This document shows positions 33,545 through 48,758 of a DNA stretch of 49,097 nt, piece by piece. The notes beneath the pieces are model-generated. The model worked only from the letters and a program-made list of their open reading frames with translations. It was not told the origin of the DNA and did not search any database. The stretch comes from Betaproteobacteria bacterium (lineage in GTDB: Bacteria > Acidobacteriota > Terriglobia > Acidiferrales > UBA7541): NCBI GenBank assembly GCA_903970165.1, contig CAJCHZ010000015.1:1-49097 (forward strand), given 5' to 3'. Within the stretch, counting starts at the first letter, position 1; every line of letters begins with the position of its first letter. The position numbers and the translations under genes were made by a program.

Positions 33545-36196
33545 CTACTCGGGCGTTGTTTCGGGCTTGTCCGCTGAGAAAATCTCGAAGAACAGAGCAA
33601 GGACATCGGAAATACGGAAGGGTTTCTGCAAATGATGAGGCTCGCCTGGCTTTGCGGGAACCTCGAGGTTTTCGATGAGCTCCCCGCTAATGAAGATTAA
33701 CTCCGGCTTGTGAATTCCAGCGGCGGAGAGGATTTTTTCAGCGGCGGCTTTGCCGCTGGAGGGGCTGCCGTTCTGGGAGAGATTCAAATCGCAGAGTAGA
33801 ACGTCATAAGAGCGTTGCGCTTGGAAGGCAAGGGCCTCCTCGAAAGTGGCGGCACAGTCCACATGCAGGCCGCGGGCGGAAAGGCCTTCCTGAAAGAGTC
33901 CGCGAATACTCTCTTCATCATCCAGAACAAGGATAGAGCGGCCCTTCAGCAATTCCATGGTTGGCGCGGGCGCAGCGCGAACGATGCCTGATTCGGCGGC
34001 GGGAGCCGCGACGGAGTCTTCGTCTACCGCAGCCGGGAAGAAAACGGTGAACGCGGAGCCGCCCGCGGGCAAGGCGGCGGCTTCGATGGTACCGCCGTGC
34101 TCGCGAGCGATCGAAAGGCAGATGCTGAGGCCGAGGCCCGTGCCGCCGCCGGGACGCTTGGTGGTGTAAAAAGGATCGAAGAGGCGGGCGATGGATTCGG
34201 GGCGAATGCCGATGCCATCATCCTGGAAGGTGACGGCAACGCGGCCGCCGAGATTTGCGAAGCGGATTTGGATGCGGCCGGACTCGCGGATTTCGCGAAT
34301 GGCCTGCTCAGCGTTCGTGACGAGATTGAGGAAGACCTGGATAAGCTGATTGGCGTCGCCGACCACGCCTGGAAGGTCGGGCACAGAGCGGATATCCACT
34401 TCGATGTTGCTCCGGCGAAGCGAGTGTTCATGCAATTGCAGGGTGCGGTCAATGATGCTGTTGAGGTCGAGAGGCTTTTTTTGTGGGGAGGCAGGGCGGG
34501 AGAACTCCAGGAGATTCTGAACGATGCGCGCGGCGCGGCGAGCCTGGCGATGCGTCAGTTCGAGCTGGCGTTTGGTGGCATCCTCAAGATTTTCGCGTTC
34601 GCGAAGCAATTCGGTGACGCCGAGGATGGCGGTGAGAGGATTGTTCAGCTCATGGGCGACGCCCGCGAGCATCTGGCCCATGGCGGCTAGTTTTTCCGAT
34701 TGAATCAACTGTTCTTCGAGGCGTTTGAGTTCGGTGACGTCGCGACCAGAGAGGACGACGCCTTCGATTTTTCCGGTTTCGTCCGCGAGAGGGCTGAAAT
34801 TGAAGCGGATGCGGCGCCAGTCGCCCCGCTTATGGCGAACGCGCACTTCTAGCGAAGCGAAGGTCTGCCGGCCTGAGAGAATATCCGAGAAGAGAGAGAG
34901 AAGGAGCGGCAAGTCCTCCGGATGAGTGCGGCCGCCGAACTCCATATCAGCCGTTTCGGGCAGTTCATAGCCGAGAACTTCGGTATAGCGGGGGCTGACG
35001 AAGGTGTAATGCGAATTGGTGTCTGCGACGAGGATTAGATCCGGGAAGCTGTCCACGAGGCGGCGTGCGAATTCCTGTTCCTTGTGCAGCTGGCGCTCAA
35101 TTTCGCGGCGGGCCGTGACATCCATGAGCGAGCCCTGATAGCGAATCACCCGGCCGGCGGTATCGCGAATAGCAGTCGCAGTGTTCAGGCAAACGATGGG
35201 AGAGCCATCCTTACGCAGAAGAGTGATCTCTCTAGCTTGCGGCTTGGTCTGTCGCTCGACCTGGTCCAGCAGCGACGCTCTTTCCGCCGGGTCGGCAAGA
35301 ACATCCGGGACCGTTCTGGACAGGAATTCTTCCTTGGAATCGTAGCCAAGCATGCGGACGAGCGCTGGATTGGCGTCGAGAATGGTGCCATCCGGGGTCG
35401 TAATGTAGATGCCTTCGTGGAGAGTTTCGAAGAGCTCGGTAAAGCGTGCTTCATTCTTGCGCAGGGCGGTGATATCGCGGCCGAGAATGGTGAGGCCGTG
35501 GACCTCATTGTCGCGAGTCATGGCATGCGCGACGCAGTCGTAGTAACAGACGGAATTCTGTCTTTTGAGGCGTATGTGAATAATGCCGGACCAATGACGG
35601 CGCTCGATAAAGCGAGGCATGGCACGCCGGAAAAGTTCGGCGCCCTCGCCACTCGCCTCTTCGAGAAAATCGGTAACCGGGCGGCCGATAATCTGCTGGT
35701 AGCTGGAATTGACGAGATTGGCAAAACTGCGATTCACGGCGCGGATTTCGCCATCGAGAGAAACGGCGATGAGAACGTCGTCAAAGGAGTCGATGAGATC
35801 GCGATAGCCTTGCTGGGAGCGGGAGATGACCGAAAAAAGCTGGTCCATCTGCCGTTCACTGGGCAGGGAGGATTCCTGGTGTTCCAGGCCGCGGACGAGG
35901 CCGCGGAGCTCGGAAATTTCCTGGTTGCGCTTCCAGGCGTAGGCGATGAAGAGGACCACGATGACGATCAAGCCAGGGAGGAGAGGCTCGAGGCGCTGGG
36001 TAAGGGTGCGAATGGTTCCCCAGGAGACGACGGCAAAACCGATCGAAATGGCAAGAAGCAGGAAAAAGGTCAAATACCACAGTTCGCGCTGGCTTTTTTC
36101 GAATCGCTCAAGGCGAGAGGAGATCGTGGAGCGGCTAGCGCCGCCCGGCGAAGCACTGTTTTCTGAAGGTTTCCTGAGCTCGTTATCTTTAGCCAT
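33545..36196 (-). CDS. Membrane-anchored PAS-domain hybrid histidine kinase
   Basis: An 883-aa sensor. Two membrane helices are at about residues 40-59 and 72-88, with almost no periplasmic part, so it likely senses inside the cell or in the membrane. Three PAS domains follow (about 130-245, 252-365 and 380-490). The HisKA box has H515 in AGVAHELNNPLTAILG, then the N box (N628), the DDGIGI and GGGTGLGLSI ATP-binding motifs, and a C-terminal receiver with D759/D760, phospho-acceptor D803 (VLLCDLNLS) and K858 (LQKPF). A separate response regulator is not in the window. ATG 36196 has no clear ribosome-binding site. Confidence 0.95.
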   Translation of the reverse strand: MAKDNELRKPSENSASPGGASRSTISSRLERFEKSQRELWYLTFFLLLAISIGFAVVSWGTIRTLTQRLEPLLPGLIVIVVLFIAYAWKRNQEISELRGLVRGLEHQESSLPSERQMDQLFSVISRSQQGYRDLIDSFDDVLIAVSLDGEIRAVNRSFANLVNSSYQQIIGRPVTDFLEEASGEGAELFRRAMPRFIERRHWSGIIHIRLKRQNSVCYYDCVAHAMTRDNEVHGLTILGRDITALRKNEARFTELFETLHEGIYITTPDGTILDANPALVRMLGYDSKEEFLSRTVPDVLADPAERASLLDQVERQTKPQAREITLLRKDGSPIVCLNTATAIRDTAGRVIRYQGSLMDVTARREIERQLHKEQEFARRLVDSFPDLILVADTNSHYTFVSPRYTEVLGYELPETADMEFGGRTHPEDLPLLLSLFSDILSGRQTFASLEVRVRHKRGDWRRIRFNFSPLADETGKIEGVVLSGRDVTELKRLEEQLIQSEKLAAMGQMLAGVAHELNNPLTAILGVTELLRERENLEDATKRQLELTHRQARRAARIVQNLLEFSRPASPQKKPLDLNSIIDRTLQLHEHSLRRSNIEVDIRSVPDLPGVVGDANQLIQVFLNLVTNAEQAIREIRESGRIQIRFANLGGRVAVTFQDDGIGIRPESIARLFDPFYTTKRPGGGTGLGLSICLSIAREHGGTIEAAALPAGGSAFTVFFPAAVDEDSVAAPAAESGIVRAAPAPTMELLKGRSILVLDDEESIRGLFQEGLSARGLHVDCAATFEEALAFQAQRSYDVLLCDLNLSQNGSPSSGKAAAEKILSAAGIHKPELIFISGELIENLEVPAKPGEPHHLQKPFRISDVLALFFEIFSADKPETTPE

Positions 36197-36327
36197 GAGC
36201 GTGCGAGCAGCGTCCAGCAGAAATGGCGAAAAGCTGTTCGAAAAGTGTCCAAATCATTGTAGGAACGCCGCCAGGCTGGAGCAATGAGCCCGACGCCCCG
36301 AGTGCCTGAAAAGTACCCTTAGAAAGT

Positions 36328-36368
36328 ATTTAAAAAGTAAAAGCGTCCCGGGGTTGGCCGGGACGCTT
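36328..36368 (-). terminator. Rho-independent terminator of the rpoC operon
   Basis: On the minus strand an 11-bp perfect stem (36358-36368 with 36341-36351, loop of 6) is followed by a T-rich tail (36328-36340). It lies about 70 nt past the rpoC stop. Confidence 0.9.
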
Positions 36369-36404
36369 CGACGGTTCGAAGGATGGTTGTGGTTAGGTCG
36401 AGAT

Positions 36405-36424
36405 GGGCACGGCGAGCCGTGCCC
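36405..36424. repeat. GC-rich hairpin downstream of rpoC
   Basis: GGGCACGGC (36405-36413)/GCCGTGCCC (36416-36424) with loop GA. It is another member of the short-hairpin class, placed between rpoC and its terminator. Confidence 0.5.
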
Positions 36425-36436
36425 CATCCAAACCGA

Positions 36437-40639
<4,203 letters not shown>

Positions 40640-40749
40640 GGTTGTTTCCTCCCTCCCCGGCTTTCGCCGAGGACGCGATCCGGTGTTTTGCACCGGACCG
40701 GCTGAGAACCCAAAAACCAAAACTTGCTCAACTTACAAAGTTTTGCCTG

Positions 40750-40777
40750 TGGGGCGCCCGCCGCGGCGGGCGCCCCA
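40750..40777. repeat. 28-bp perfect palindrome in the rpoB-rpoC gap
   Basis: The two 14-base halves are exact reverse complements (TGGGGCGCCCGCCG is the left half). As RNA it would fold into a very stable hairpin between the rpoB stop and the rpoC start. It might slow transcription, be processed, or be a dispersed repeat. Confidence 0.75.
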
Positions 40778-40793
40778 ACAAGCTGGATTGCTT

Positions 40794-43700
40794 CTAGTCG
40801 GCTGCCTTTTCTGTTGGCTTTTGGCGCTTCATCAGTTCGACATCCAAGCACAGAGACTGCAACTCGCGGACGAGGACGTTGAACGACTCGGGCACGCCGG
40901 GCTCGATGCCCGGTTCGCCTTTGACGATGGCCTCGTAGATTTTCGCGCGGCCATAAACGTCGTCGGACTTCGCCGTGAGCAACTCCTGCAAGATGTGCGC
41001 TGCGCCGTAAGCTTCCAGGGCCCAGACTTCCATTTCGCCGAAGCGCTGTCCGCCGAATTGCGCCTTGCCGCCCAGCGGCTGCTGAGTGATGAGCGAGTAC
41101 GGACCGATGGAGCGCGCGTGAATCTTGTCGTCGACGAGGTGCGAAAGTTTGAGCATGTAGATGTAGCCGACCGTGACCGGTTGGTCGAACATGTCGCCGG
41201 TCATGCCATCGAACAGGTTGATTTTGCCCGCGTGCGGCAAGCCCGCGACTTCCAGCAAGTGGCGGATTTCCGGCTCGCGCGCGCCGTCGAAAACCGGCGT
41301 GGCGAAGGGAATGCCTTCCTTGAAGCCTTCGGCGTAGTCCAACAGTTCGTCGTCGCTCAGTTTGGCCAGCGTCTTCCACACGGCGGTGTCCGTGAAAACT
41401 TCACGGAACCAGCGGCGCAGAGCTTCGGCTTTGACTTCCTTGCTGAGCAGGCGCTTCAAGCTGTTGCCAAGCTCCTTGGCGGCCCAGCCGAGGTGCGTTT
41501 CTAGAATCTGTCCAACGTTCATACGAGACGGAACGCCGAGCGGATTCAGAACGATCTCAACCGGTGTGCCATCGGGAAGGTACGGCATATCTTCCTGCGG
41601 CACGATGCGGGCGATGACGCCCTTGTTGCCGTGGCGGCCTGCCATTTTGTCGCCAATGGAGAGCTTGCGCTTCATGGCGATATAGACCTTGACCAGCTTG
41701 ATGACGCCTGGGGGCAGCTCGTCGCCCTTCTTGAGCTTTTCCTTGCGCTCTTCCGTGATCTTGCGGAGAACGTCGATCTGGCGCGAAGTCATCTCCTCGA
41801 TCTCTTCGATTTTCTCGATGAGGAGAGGATCTTTTTCGTTGAGTTTGAGACGCTTGAGGTTGCGCGTGGAGATCTTTTCGATCAGCTCGCGGGTCAGCTC
41901 AACACCTTTGGTCAACAGGCGCTTGTTGGTCTTTTCGTCGTGCAAGTCGGCCTGGAGAATTTTTCCGCCCAGCAAATCCGAAAGGCGCTTGAGGCGCTCA
42001 TCCGTGAGGATGCGGATTTCGTCGGCGAGGTTCTTCTCCAGCTTGAAGACCTGCGTGGCCTCGATAGCCTTGTGGCGCTCGTCCTTTTCTCCGCCCTTGC
42101 GGGTGAAGATTTTGACGTCCACGATGGTGCCCTCGATGCCCGGCGGGCAGTAGAGAGAAGCGTCGCGAACATCGCCAGCCTTTTCGCCGAAAATGGCGCG
42201 CAGGAGTTTTTCTTCCGGCGTGAGCGTGGTCTCGCCCTTGGGCGTGACTTTGCCGACCAGAATGTCTCCCGGCTTGATGACGGCGCCGATTCGAATGACG
42301 CCGCTTTCATCGAGGTTGCGCAGGAACGACTCGCTGATGTTGGGGATGTCGCGCGTGACTTCCTCGGGTCCGAGTTTGGTGTCGCGCGCTTCGATTTCGT
42401 ACTCTTCGATGTGAATCGAGGTGTAGTAGTCGTCCTTCACCAGCTTTTCGCTGACGAGGATAGCGTCTTCAAAGTTGTAGCCACGCCAGGGTACGAAAGC
42501 CACGAGCACGTTGCGGCCAAGAGCGAGTTCGCCGCGTTCGGTACAAGGACCGTCGGCAAGGACCTGGCCCTTCTTAACGCGATCGCCGACGCGAACGAAC
42601 GGCTTCTGGCTGATGCAGGTGTTCTGGTTCGAACGCTTGAACTTAATGAGCTGATAGATGTCCGCGCCCACTTCGCGGCTGAGGACACCGGAGTGATCGG
42701 ATTCGACGCGCACGATGATGCGCTCGGAGTCGACCTGGTCCACGATGCCTTCGCGCTTGCAGAGGACGACCGCGCCGGAATCGCGCGCAGTGACGCGCTC
42801 CATGCCGGTGCCGACGAGCGGAGCTTCTCCGCGAATGAGAGGAACGGCCTGGCGCTGCATGTTGGAACCCATGAGCGCACGGTTAGCGTCGTCGTTCTCG
42901 AGGAACGGAATCAAGCTGGCGGCTACGGAAACGAGCTGCTTCGGCGAAACGTCGACGTAATCGACTTCGTCGCGGCTCTTGAGTACGAAGTTCCCGGCTT
43001 GGCGGCAATTGACCAGTTCCGTGGTGATTTTCAGGCGTTCGTCGAGAGAAACGTTGGCCTGCGCCACGACGTACTTGTCCTCTTCCCAAGCTGACAGGTA
43101 GAAGCAGTACGGCTCGTAGACAACTTTTCTCCGCTTCAACTCTTCGTTGAGCTCTTCGACCTTGTCCTTTTCGACGATTTCGCCGGCCTTAAATTCGCTG
43201 TCACCGGCGTTGACGATCTGGACGTAGTCAATGATGCGCCCGCCTTTCACGCGGCGATACGGCGACTCGATGAAGCCGTAATCGTTAATGCGCGCAAAGC
43301 AGGACAGGGAGCTGATGAGGCCGATGTTCGGGCCTTCCGGCGTTTCGATGGGGCAGATGCGGCCGTAGTGCGTCGGGTGAACGTCGCGCACTTCGAAACC
43401 CGCGCGTTCGCGAGAGAGACCGCCCGGTCCAAGAGCCGAAAGACGGCGCTTGTGGGTGATTTCGCTGAGCGGGTTGGTCTGATCCATGAACTGGCTGAGC
43501 TGGGAGGATCCGAAGAATTCGCGGATCGCGGCCATAACCGGCTTGGCATTAACCAAATCGTGCGGCATCGCCGTGGACATTTCCTGGTACACGCTCATCT
43601 TTTCCTTGATGGCGCGTTCCATGCGTACCAAGCCGATGCGGAACTGGTTTTCGAGAAGTTCGCCGACCGCGCGGACACGGCGATTGCCGAGATGATCGAT

Positions 43701-45224
43701 GTCGTCAACGACTCCGATGTTCTTACGCAGCTTGAAGAGATACTTGATGGCCGAAACGAAGTCCGGCGTATCGAGCGTGCGGTTGTCGAGAGGCGTGTCG
43801 AGCCCCATCTTGATGTTGAACTTCAAGCGTCCGACGCGGCTGAAATCGTACTTGCGCGGATCGAAGAACATGCCGCGGAAGAGATTGGTGGCTGTTTCAA
43901 GCGTCGGAGGATCTCCGGGACGCAGCTTGCGGTAGATCTCGATGAGCGCTTCCTTAGAGGAACGAATGGCGTCCTTGTCCAGAGTGCGCGAAAGGACCAC
44001 GCCGATATCGTCGCGCTCCGGAAAGAAGACGTCGACTTCGGTGATGCCGCCCTCGGCGAACGCTTGCCAGAGTTCCGGCGTCAGCGGCTTGTTGGCTTCG
44101 AGCAAAACTTCGCCGGTCTGGCGATTGACGACGTCGGCGACGCTATAAGCGCCTTCGAGATCGACAAGAGCCGCGCGAACCTGCGAAATTTTCGCCTTGA
44201 TAAGTTCCTTGAAAAGATTTTCCGTAATGCGCTTGTGCGCGCCGACAATCACTTCTTCGGAGCGCGGGTTGCGGATTTCGTGGGCCAGCTTGCGGTCCAC
44301 GATGCCCGGCGAAACGTTCCAGAAAAGGTCCTTTTCGCGGAGCGAAATGCGCTCTACCTGATAGAAGGTGCGCAGGATTTCTTCGTTGGACTTCATGCCC
44401 AGCGCGCGCAAGAAGATCGAGCCGAGAAACTTGCGTTTGCGGTCGATGCGCACGTAGAGAATGTTCTTGGTGTCGTACTCGAATTCGACCCACGATCCGC
44501 GGTAAGGAATGATTTTGCCGAGGAAGTAGGAACGGTTGTTGGCGCTTTCAAAGAAGACGCCCGGCGAACGGTGCAACTGGCTGACGATGACGCGTTCCGT
44601 GCCGTTGATGATGAACGTGCCGTTCTCGGTCATCAGCGGAATATCGCCGTAGAAAACTTCCTGTTCCTTGATGTCGCGAATCGTTTTCGCGCCGGTGTCC
44701 GGATCTTTGTCGTAAATGGTGAGACGGATGGTGACTTTCAGAGGCGCGGAGTACGTCATGCCGCGCTCCTGGCACTCGTTCACGTCGTACTTCAATTGCA
44801 TGGCGACGGGGTCGCCGCACTTGTTACAAAACGTCGGAGTGTTTTTGTTGAACGTGCCGCACTTGTGGCAGATGACGTCGCCGGTCTGGTACGGATTGGT
44901 GACAACGGACGCGCCGCAATTGCGGCAGGTGGCGCGCAAATGGTGCAGGCCCTTCAAGTTGCCGCACTTACACTCCCAGTTGCCGATCGAGTAGTCCACG
45001 AATTCGAGCTGCGACATTTCGCGGAAGTCCTTGATCGGAAACACCGACGTAAATACGGATTGCAGACCGCCGTCATCGCGCTCGCTGGGCAGCAAGTCCA
45101 TCTGCAAGAAGCGCTGATAGGACTTCATCTGGACTTCGATCAAATTCGGGATTTGGATGGAGCCCTGAATTTTTGCGAAATCGAGACGTTCGCGTTCCCT
45201 GACGTGCTGGTGAGTATTTGACAT
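40794..45224 (-). CDS. rpoB: DNA-directed RNA polymerase subunit beta (with zinc-ribbon insertion)
   Basis: A 1476-aa subunit, longer than the 1342 aa of E. coli. The rifampicin region is normal ([40 protein letters not shown]). The C-terminal [14 protein letters not shown] and the final clamp part are present. The unusual point is a block of about 63 residues near positions 80-142, with eight paired cysteines (C85, C87, C100, C103, C119, C122, C133, C136), placed where most RpoB proteins go straight from the LEFV strand to KYDVEEC. The ATG at 45224 is chosen over the frame start at 45284. The 274-nt gap to rplL holds a small hairpin (GGTCC/GGACC at 45350-45364). Confidence 0.98.
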   Translation of the reverse strand: MSNTHQHVRERERLDFAKIQGSIQIPNLIEVQMKSYQRFLQMDLLPSERDDGGLQSVFTSVFPIKDFREMSQLEFVDYSIGNWECKCGNLKGLHHLRATCRNCGASVVTNPYQTGDVICHKCGTFNKNTPTFCNKCGDPVAMQLKYDVNECQERGMTYSAPLKVTIRLTIYDKDPDTGAKTIRDIKEQEVFYGDIPLMTENGTFIINGTERVIVSQLHRSPGVFFESANNRSYFLGKIIPYRGSWVEFEYDTKNILYVRIDRKRKFLGSIFLRALGMKSNEEILRTFYQVERISLREKDLFWNVSPGIVDRKLAHEIRNPRSEEVIVGAHKRITENLFKELIKAKISQVRAALVDLEGAYSVADVVNRQTGEVLLEANKPLTPELWQAFAEGGITEVDVFFPERDDIGVVLSRTLDKDAIRSSKEALIEIYRKLRPGDPPTLETATNLFRGMFFDPRKYDFSRVGRLKFNIKMGLDTPLDNRTLDTPDFVSAIKYLFKLRKNIGVVDDIDHLGNRRVRAVGELLENQFRIGLVRMERAIKEKMSVYQEMSTAMPHDLVNAKPVMAAIREFFGSSQLSQFMDQTNPLSEITHKRRLSALGPGGLSRERAGFEVRDVHPTHYGRICPIETPEGPNIGLISSLSCFARINDYGFIESPYRRVKGGRIIDYVQIVNAGDSEFKAGEIVEKDKVEELNEELKRRKVVYEPYCFYLSAWEEDKYVVAQANVSLDERLKITTELVNCRQAGNFVLKSRDEVDYVDVSPKQLVSVAASLIPFLENDDANRALMGSNMQRQAVPLIRGEAPLVGTGMERVTARDSGAVVLCKREGIVDQVDSERIIVRVESDHSGVLSREVGADIYQLIKFKRSNQNTCISQKPFVRVGDRVKKGQVLADGPCTERGELALGRNVLVAFVPWRGYNFEDAILVSEKLVKDDYYTSIHIEEYEIEARDTKLGPEEVTRDIPNISESFLRNLDESGVIRIGAVIKPGDILVGKVTPKGETTLTPEEKLLRAIFGEKAGDVRDASLYCPPGIEGTIVDVKIFTRKGGEKDERHKAIEATQVFKLEKNLADEIRILTDERLKRLSDLLGGKILQADLHDEKTNKRLLTKGVELTRELIEKISTRNLKRLKLNEKDPLLIEKIEEIEEMTSRQIDVLRKITEERKEKLKKGDELPPGVIKLVKVYIAMKRKLSIGDKMAGRHGNKGVIARIVPQEDMPYLPDGTPVEIVLNPLGVPSRMNVGQILETHLGWAAKELGNSLKRLLSKEVKAEALRRWFREVFTDTAVWKTLAKLSDDELLDYAEGFKEGIPFATPVFDGAREPEIRHLLEVAGLPHAGKINLFDGMTGDMFDQPVTVGYIYMLKLSHLVDDKIHARSIGPYSLITQQPLGGKAQFGGQRFGEMEVWALEAYGAAHILQELLTAKSDDVYGRAKIYEAIVKGEPGIEPGVPESFNVLVRELQSLCLDVELMKRQKPTEKAAD

Positions 45225-45498
45225 TTCCTGGTTTACCTCTTCCCTTTCGGGCTCAAGCCATTCGGGCAACGTGCGGAAGAACAAAAGAAAGAAATGCAGC
45301 CTGCGTGACGCGCTTCCTGCCCGAAGTCAGCGCGCACACGGCAGCATCGGGTCCATTGAGGACCAGCGGTGTTGTGGAAATAACCAGCCTCGACTTGCGT
45401 ACGTGAGTTCCTTTGGCGCGGCGATACATGTTCAAGCGGCACGCAAAGCGCACAACCCAAACAGCCACGCCCCCTCTCGAAGCCCGAACAAACTGCCG

Positions 45499-45879
45499 TT
45501 ACTTGATTTCGACTTTGGCGCCCGCGTCCTCGAACTTCTTCTTGATGGTCGCGGCTTCTTCCTTGTTGACGCCTTCTTTAACGGTCTTTGGAGCGCCGTC
45601 AACGAGATCCTTGGCTTCTTTCAAGCCGAGGCTCGTGACTTCGCGAACGGCCTTGATGACGTTGATCTTGTTGCCGCCCACGTCGGTGAGGACGACCGAG
45701 AACTCGGTCTTCTCTTCCGCCGGTGCCGCGCCCGCTGCCGCGCCGCCACCACCGCCAGCGACAACCGTGGCCGCAGCCGCGGAGACGCCGAAGGCCTCTT
45801 CCATTTTCTTGACGAGGTCGGACGCTTCGAGCAGCGTCAGTCCCTTGATTTCTTCCAGGATCGTATCCACTTTCGCCAT
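45499..45879 (-). CDS. rplL: 50S ribosomal protein L7/L12
   Basis: A 126-aa stalk protein that recruits translation factors. It has the N-terminal dimer part ([20 protein letters not shown]), a Gly/Ala hinge and the conserved C-terminal factor-binding domain ([40 protein letters not shown]). The start MAKVDT at 45879 has GAGGAG about 11 nt upstream. It lies 34 nt after rplJ. Confidence 0.97.
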   Translation of the reverse strand: MAKVDTILEEIKGLTLLEASDLVKKMEEAFGVSAAAATVVAGGGGGAAAGAAPAEEKTEFSVVLTDVGGNKINVIKAVREVTSLGLKEAKDLVDGAPKTVKEGVNKEEAATIKKKFEDAGAKVEIK

Positions 45880-45913
45880 GACTCTTTCTTCTCCTCTCAA
45901 AATTAAAAATAAA

Positions 45914-46501
45914 TTAATTGGCCGGTTCAGGGCTTGGTGCTGTTGCAGGAGCCGGCTCGGAACTTGCAGCCCCGCCGGACCCAAACTTGTTTGCCTTGAT
46001 GGCTTCATTGACGGTGACCGCCAGGTTGCGTGGCAGCGCGTTCAAAGCAACCGCGATGCGCTGCGCCGGAGCGTTCAGCAAGAACATAATCTTGCTGAGC
46101 AACTCTTCCTTCGACGGGAGATTCGCGAGCTGTTGAATCTCGGCGATGGAAATGACGCGGCCTTCGACGACTCCGGACTTGAATTGGAAGGCCGGAACGT
46201 CCTTGGCGATTTTGGTAAGCGCTTTTGCGAGCGCCACCGCGTCGGTTTGCGTAAAAGCGATGGAATTCGTGCCGCTCAGGTTCTTGAGCAGGTTTTCCGC
46301 GGGCGTGCCGGCACCGGCGCGCTCCGCAAGCGTGTTTTTTACCACCTGGTACCTGCCACCCGCCGCCTGAACGGCGCGGCGGAGCTTGGTGTCGTCTTCG
46401 ACGGTGATGCCCTGGAACGTGGTCAGAATCACGGTCGAAACTTTGGCCAGTTCGAGTTTCAGTTTGTCTAGGTCCTGCTGTTTTTCGCTACGCTTTTTCA
46501 T
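45914..46501 (-). CDS. rplJ: 50S ribosomal protein L10
   Basis: A 195-aa stalk base protein that binds 23S rRNA and L7/L12 dimers. It has the typical [20 protein letters not shown] and a C-terminal helix for L7/L12. The tail is Ala/Pro-rich and longer than in E. coli. AAGGA lies about 9 nt before ATG 46501, 26 nt after rplA. In many bacteria L10-L12 represses its own mRNA at the leader; no clear structure is visible in this short gap. Confidence 0.97.
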   Translation of the reverse strand: MKKRSEKQQDLDKLKLELAKVSTVILTTFQGITVEDDTKLRRAVQAAGGRYQVVKNTLAERAGAGTPAENLLKNLSGTNSIAFTQTDAVALAKALTKIAKDVPAFQFKSGVVEGRVISIAEIQQLANLPSKEELLSKIMFLLNAPAQRIAVALNALPRNLAVTVNEAIKANKFGSGGAASSEPAPATAPSPEPAN

Positions 46502-46527
46502 GATCCCGTTTCCTTAAGTTCTTTCGC

Positions 46528-47238
46528 TTAGGCCGCTGCTGCCAGCAATTCCGATTCGGCCAAGTCGATGTTGATTCCCGGACCCATGGTGGAGGTCAAC
46601 GTGATTTTCTTCACGTATTTGCCCTTGGCTGCCGCGGGTTTGGCCTTGATAACGGCGGCGATGACGGCGTGGCCGTTTTCAGCCAGGTTCGCCGCAGCAA
46701 ATTGAATTTTGCCGATGGCGCAATGGACGATTCCGGCTTTATCGACGCGAAATTCGACTTTTCCGGCTTTGGTTTCCTTGATCGCTTTCGCAACTTCAAA
46801 GGTGACCGTGCCGGTCTTTGGGTTCGGCATCAAACCACGCGGGCCGAGAACTTTGCCCAGCTTGCCGGCGGACTTCATCATATCCGGCGTGGCGATCACG
46901 GCGTCATAATCCGTCCAGCCGCCCATGATTTTTGCAACCATGTCTTCGCCGCCGACAAAATCCGCGCCTGCTTCCTGCGCTTCGCGAACTTTTTCGCCGC
47001 TGGCGATGACGAGCACGCGGACGGCTTTGCCGAGGCCATGAGGTAGAACGACAGTGCCGCGAACCACCTGGTCGGAATGCTTTGGATCAACGCCCAGGTT
47101 GATGGCCAGTTCCACCGTCTCGTTGAACTTCGTGTGATGCGTCTGTTTGATCAGCTCCGTTGCTTCGGCGAGCTTGTAGGGACGCGCTTCGACTTTTTTG
47201 CGGGCGTTCTCCACGTGTTTGCCGGATACCTTGGTCAT
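46528..47238 (-). CDS. rplA: 50S ribosomal protein L1
   Basis: A 236-aa protein of the L1 stalk. The conserved [17 protein letters not shown] is seen, with [16 protein letters not shown] and [16 protein letters not shown] near the end. AGAGGT lies 8 nt before ATG 47238. It follows rplK after 36 nt, and L1 commonly represses this rplK-rplA mRNA. Confidence 0.97.
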   Translation of the reverse strand: MTKVSGKHVENARKKVEARPYKLAEATELIKQTHHTKFNETVELAINLGVDPKHSDQVVRGTVVLPHGLGKAVRVLVIASGEKVREAQEAGADFVGGEDMVAKIMGGWTDYDAVIATPDMMKSAGKLGKVLGPRGLMPNPKTGTVTFEVAKAIKETKAGKVEFRVDKAGIVHCAIGKIQFAAANLAENGHAVIAAVIKAKPAAAKGKYVKKITLTSTMGPGINIDLAESELLAAAA

Positions 47239-47274
47239 TTCTTTTACCTCTTCGATCCCTTAGCGCCTGAACTT

Positions 47275-47706
47275 CTAGGCTTCCACGACTTCCAGACCCA
47301 TGTTGCGCGCCGTACCCATCACGGTGCGCACCGCGGAGTCCAGATTTGTGGTGTTGAGATCGACAAGCTTGATCTTCGCAATCTCTTGCACTTGCTTTTT
47401 CGTGACTTTGCCGACTTTGTTGCGGTTCGGCTCGGCTGAACCTTTCACGATGCCCGCTGCACGGAGCAGCAGGATCGAAGCAGGCGGAGTCTTCAGTATG
47501 AAGGTGAACGTGCGGTCGGTGTAGACCGTCACGAGCACTGGGAAAATCATTCCGTCCGGTTCCTTGGACGTCTTGGCGTTGAACTGCTTGCAAAAATCCA
47601 TGATGTTCAAGCCGTGCGGACCGAGCGCGGTGCCGACTGGCGGCGCCGGAGTCGCTTTGCCCGCGGGCAACTGTAATTTGATCGTCGTCTGTATTTTCTT
47701 AGCCAT
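47275..47706 (-). CDS. rplK: 50S ribosomal protein L11
   Basis: A 143-aa protein at the GTPase-associated centre. It has the N-terminal [36 protein letters not shown] and the C-terminal [12 protein letters not shown]. The length is the family's usual one. It starts 46 nt after nusG. Confidence 0.97.
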   Translation of the reverse strand: MAKKIQTTIKLQLPAGKATPAPPVGTALGPHGLNIMDFCKQFNAKTSKEPDGMIFPVLVTVYTDRTFTFILKTPPASILLLRAAGIVKGSAEPNRNKVGKVTKKQVQEIAKIKLVDLNTTNLDSAVRTVMGTARNMGLEVVEA

Positions 47707-47752
47707 GTCCCTGCCCCAATCTCGATTAGATGCTCAACGGCTGCGCCGCGCG

Positions 47753-48289
47753 TCAACCCAGCTTTTCGACGCTTGCAAAATCCAGCTCCACCGGCGTCGA
47801 GCGGCCAAAAATCGTTACAGAAACTTTGAGCCGGCTGTGATCGTTGTCGATCTCTTCCACCGTCCCGTTGAAATTTGCGAACGGACCGTCGACGATGCGG
47901 ACCTGCTCGTTCCGCTCGTAGACCACTTTTGGCTTCGGGCGATCCGTCGGGACGTGGACACGATTGATGATGGCGTCGACTTCCGTATCTGAAAGCGGCG
48001 AAGGCGCAGTGGCCGAACCGACAAACCCGGTCACTCGCGGTGTTGAGCGCACGATGTGCCAGGTGTTTTCGTCGAGATCCATTTCAACCAGCACGTAGCC
48101 CGGATACGTCATGCGCGAAGAAAGGACCTTCTTGCCGCCGCGCATTTCCACGACGTCTTCCATGGGAATCAGCACGCGGCCGATTTTGTCCTGCAAACTG
48201 AATGCGGACACACGGCTCTCCAGGCTTTCTTTGACTTTCTTTTCAAAGCCCGAGTACGTGTGGATGATGTACCACTGCATTGCCGTCAA
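47753..48289 (-). CDS. nusG: Transcription termination/antitermination protein NusG
   Basis: A 178-aa protein that binds the RNA polymerase clamp and links to Rho or ribosomal S10. It has the NGN domain (QWYIIHTYSGFEKKVKESLE, MTYPGYVLVEMDL) and a C-terminal KOW domain (EQVRIVDGPFANFNGTVEEI). TTG at 48289 is preferred because AAGGGAA lies about 8 nt upstream; ATG at 48280 would put that site too far away. It begins 13 nt after secE. Confidence 0.97.
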   Translation of the reverse strand: MTAMQWYIIHTYSGFEKKVKESLESRVSAFSLQDKIGRVLIPMEDVVEMRGGKKVLSSRMTYPGYVLVEMDLDENTWHIVRSTPRVTGFVGSATAPSPLSDTEVDAIINRVHVPTDRPKPKVVYERNEQVRIVDGPFANFNGTVEEIDNDHSRLKVSVTIFGRSTPVELDFASVEKLG

Positions 48290-48302
48290 GCTGTATTTCC
48301 CT

Positions 48303-48593
48303 TCAGATGCCGAAAATTTTGAAGACGCGGTTTACGCCAAGCGTCACAAGCCAATCCACAACCGTCAGAAAAACGCCGAAGAAAAATACCGTGGCGATAA
48401 CCACGCCGGTGGTGGAGACCACGTCCTCGCGACTCGGCCAGGTAACCTGCTTCATTTCCACGCGGACGTCGTGCAGAAACTCACGCGTGTCCTGAACCGT
48501 GCCGGTGACCTTCTGGCCGATGCCAGCGGCCGCCCCGGTGATTGCGTTGCTTTGCGACTCTTCGTTCTTCACTTTGACCGCCTGCGTGGCCAT
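48303..48593 (-). CDS. secE: Preprotein translocase subunit SecE
   Basis: A 96-aa subunit of the SecYEG channel. The amphipathic helix has REFLHDVRVEMKQVTWPSRE and one membrane helix follows (VVIATVFFFGVFLTVVDWLV). It is the single-helix form with a longer polar N-terminus. GAGGA lies 4 nt before ATG 48593. Confidence 0.95.
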   Translation of the reverse strand: MATQAVKVKNEESQSNAITGAAAGIGQKVTGTVQDTREFLHDVRVEMKQVTWPSREDVVSTTGVVIATVFFFGVFLTVVDWLVTLGVNRVFKIFGI

Positions 48594-48637
48594 TCGTCCT
48601 CTTCAACTGACAAGCGCCATTGCTTGTCGCTAATCTC

Positions 48638-48712
48638 TGGCAGGGGAGGAGGGACTCGAACCCCCATACCCGGTTTTGGAGACCGGAGTCCTAACCGTTG
48701 GACGACTCCCCT
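48638..48712 (-). tRNA. tRNA-Trp (CCA anticodon)
   Basis: On the minus strand the acceptor stem AGGGGAG (48706-48712) pairs with CTCCCCT (48642-48648). The anticodon loop reads CTCCAAA between CCGGT and ACCGG, giving anticodon CCA for Trp. The T loop is TTCGAGT. The discriminator G (48641) is followed by an encoded CCA (48638-48640). It lies between rpmG and secE, the usual place. Confidence 0.97.
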
Positions 48713-48758
48713 AGAAAACCCAAAACCGCGTTCCGCCAGCCCGCTCCCACTGCGAAAA

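Noticed and set aside
43368..45221. A 617-codon open frame antisense to rpoB
   Set aside because: Same reasoning as for rpoC; the frame has no protein-like motifs and its opposite strand encodes certain RpoB.
45225..45498. Open frames in the rplL-rpoB gap
   Set aside because: They lack ribosome-binding sites and known motifs; the gap is more likely an untranslated spacer.
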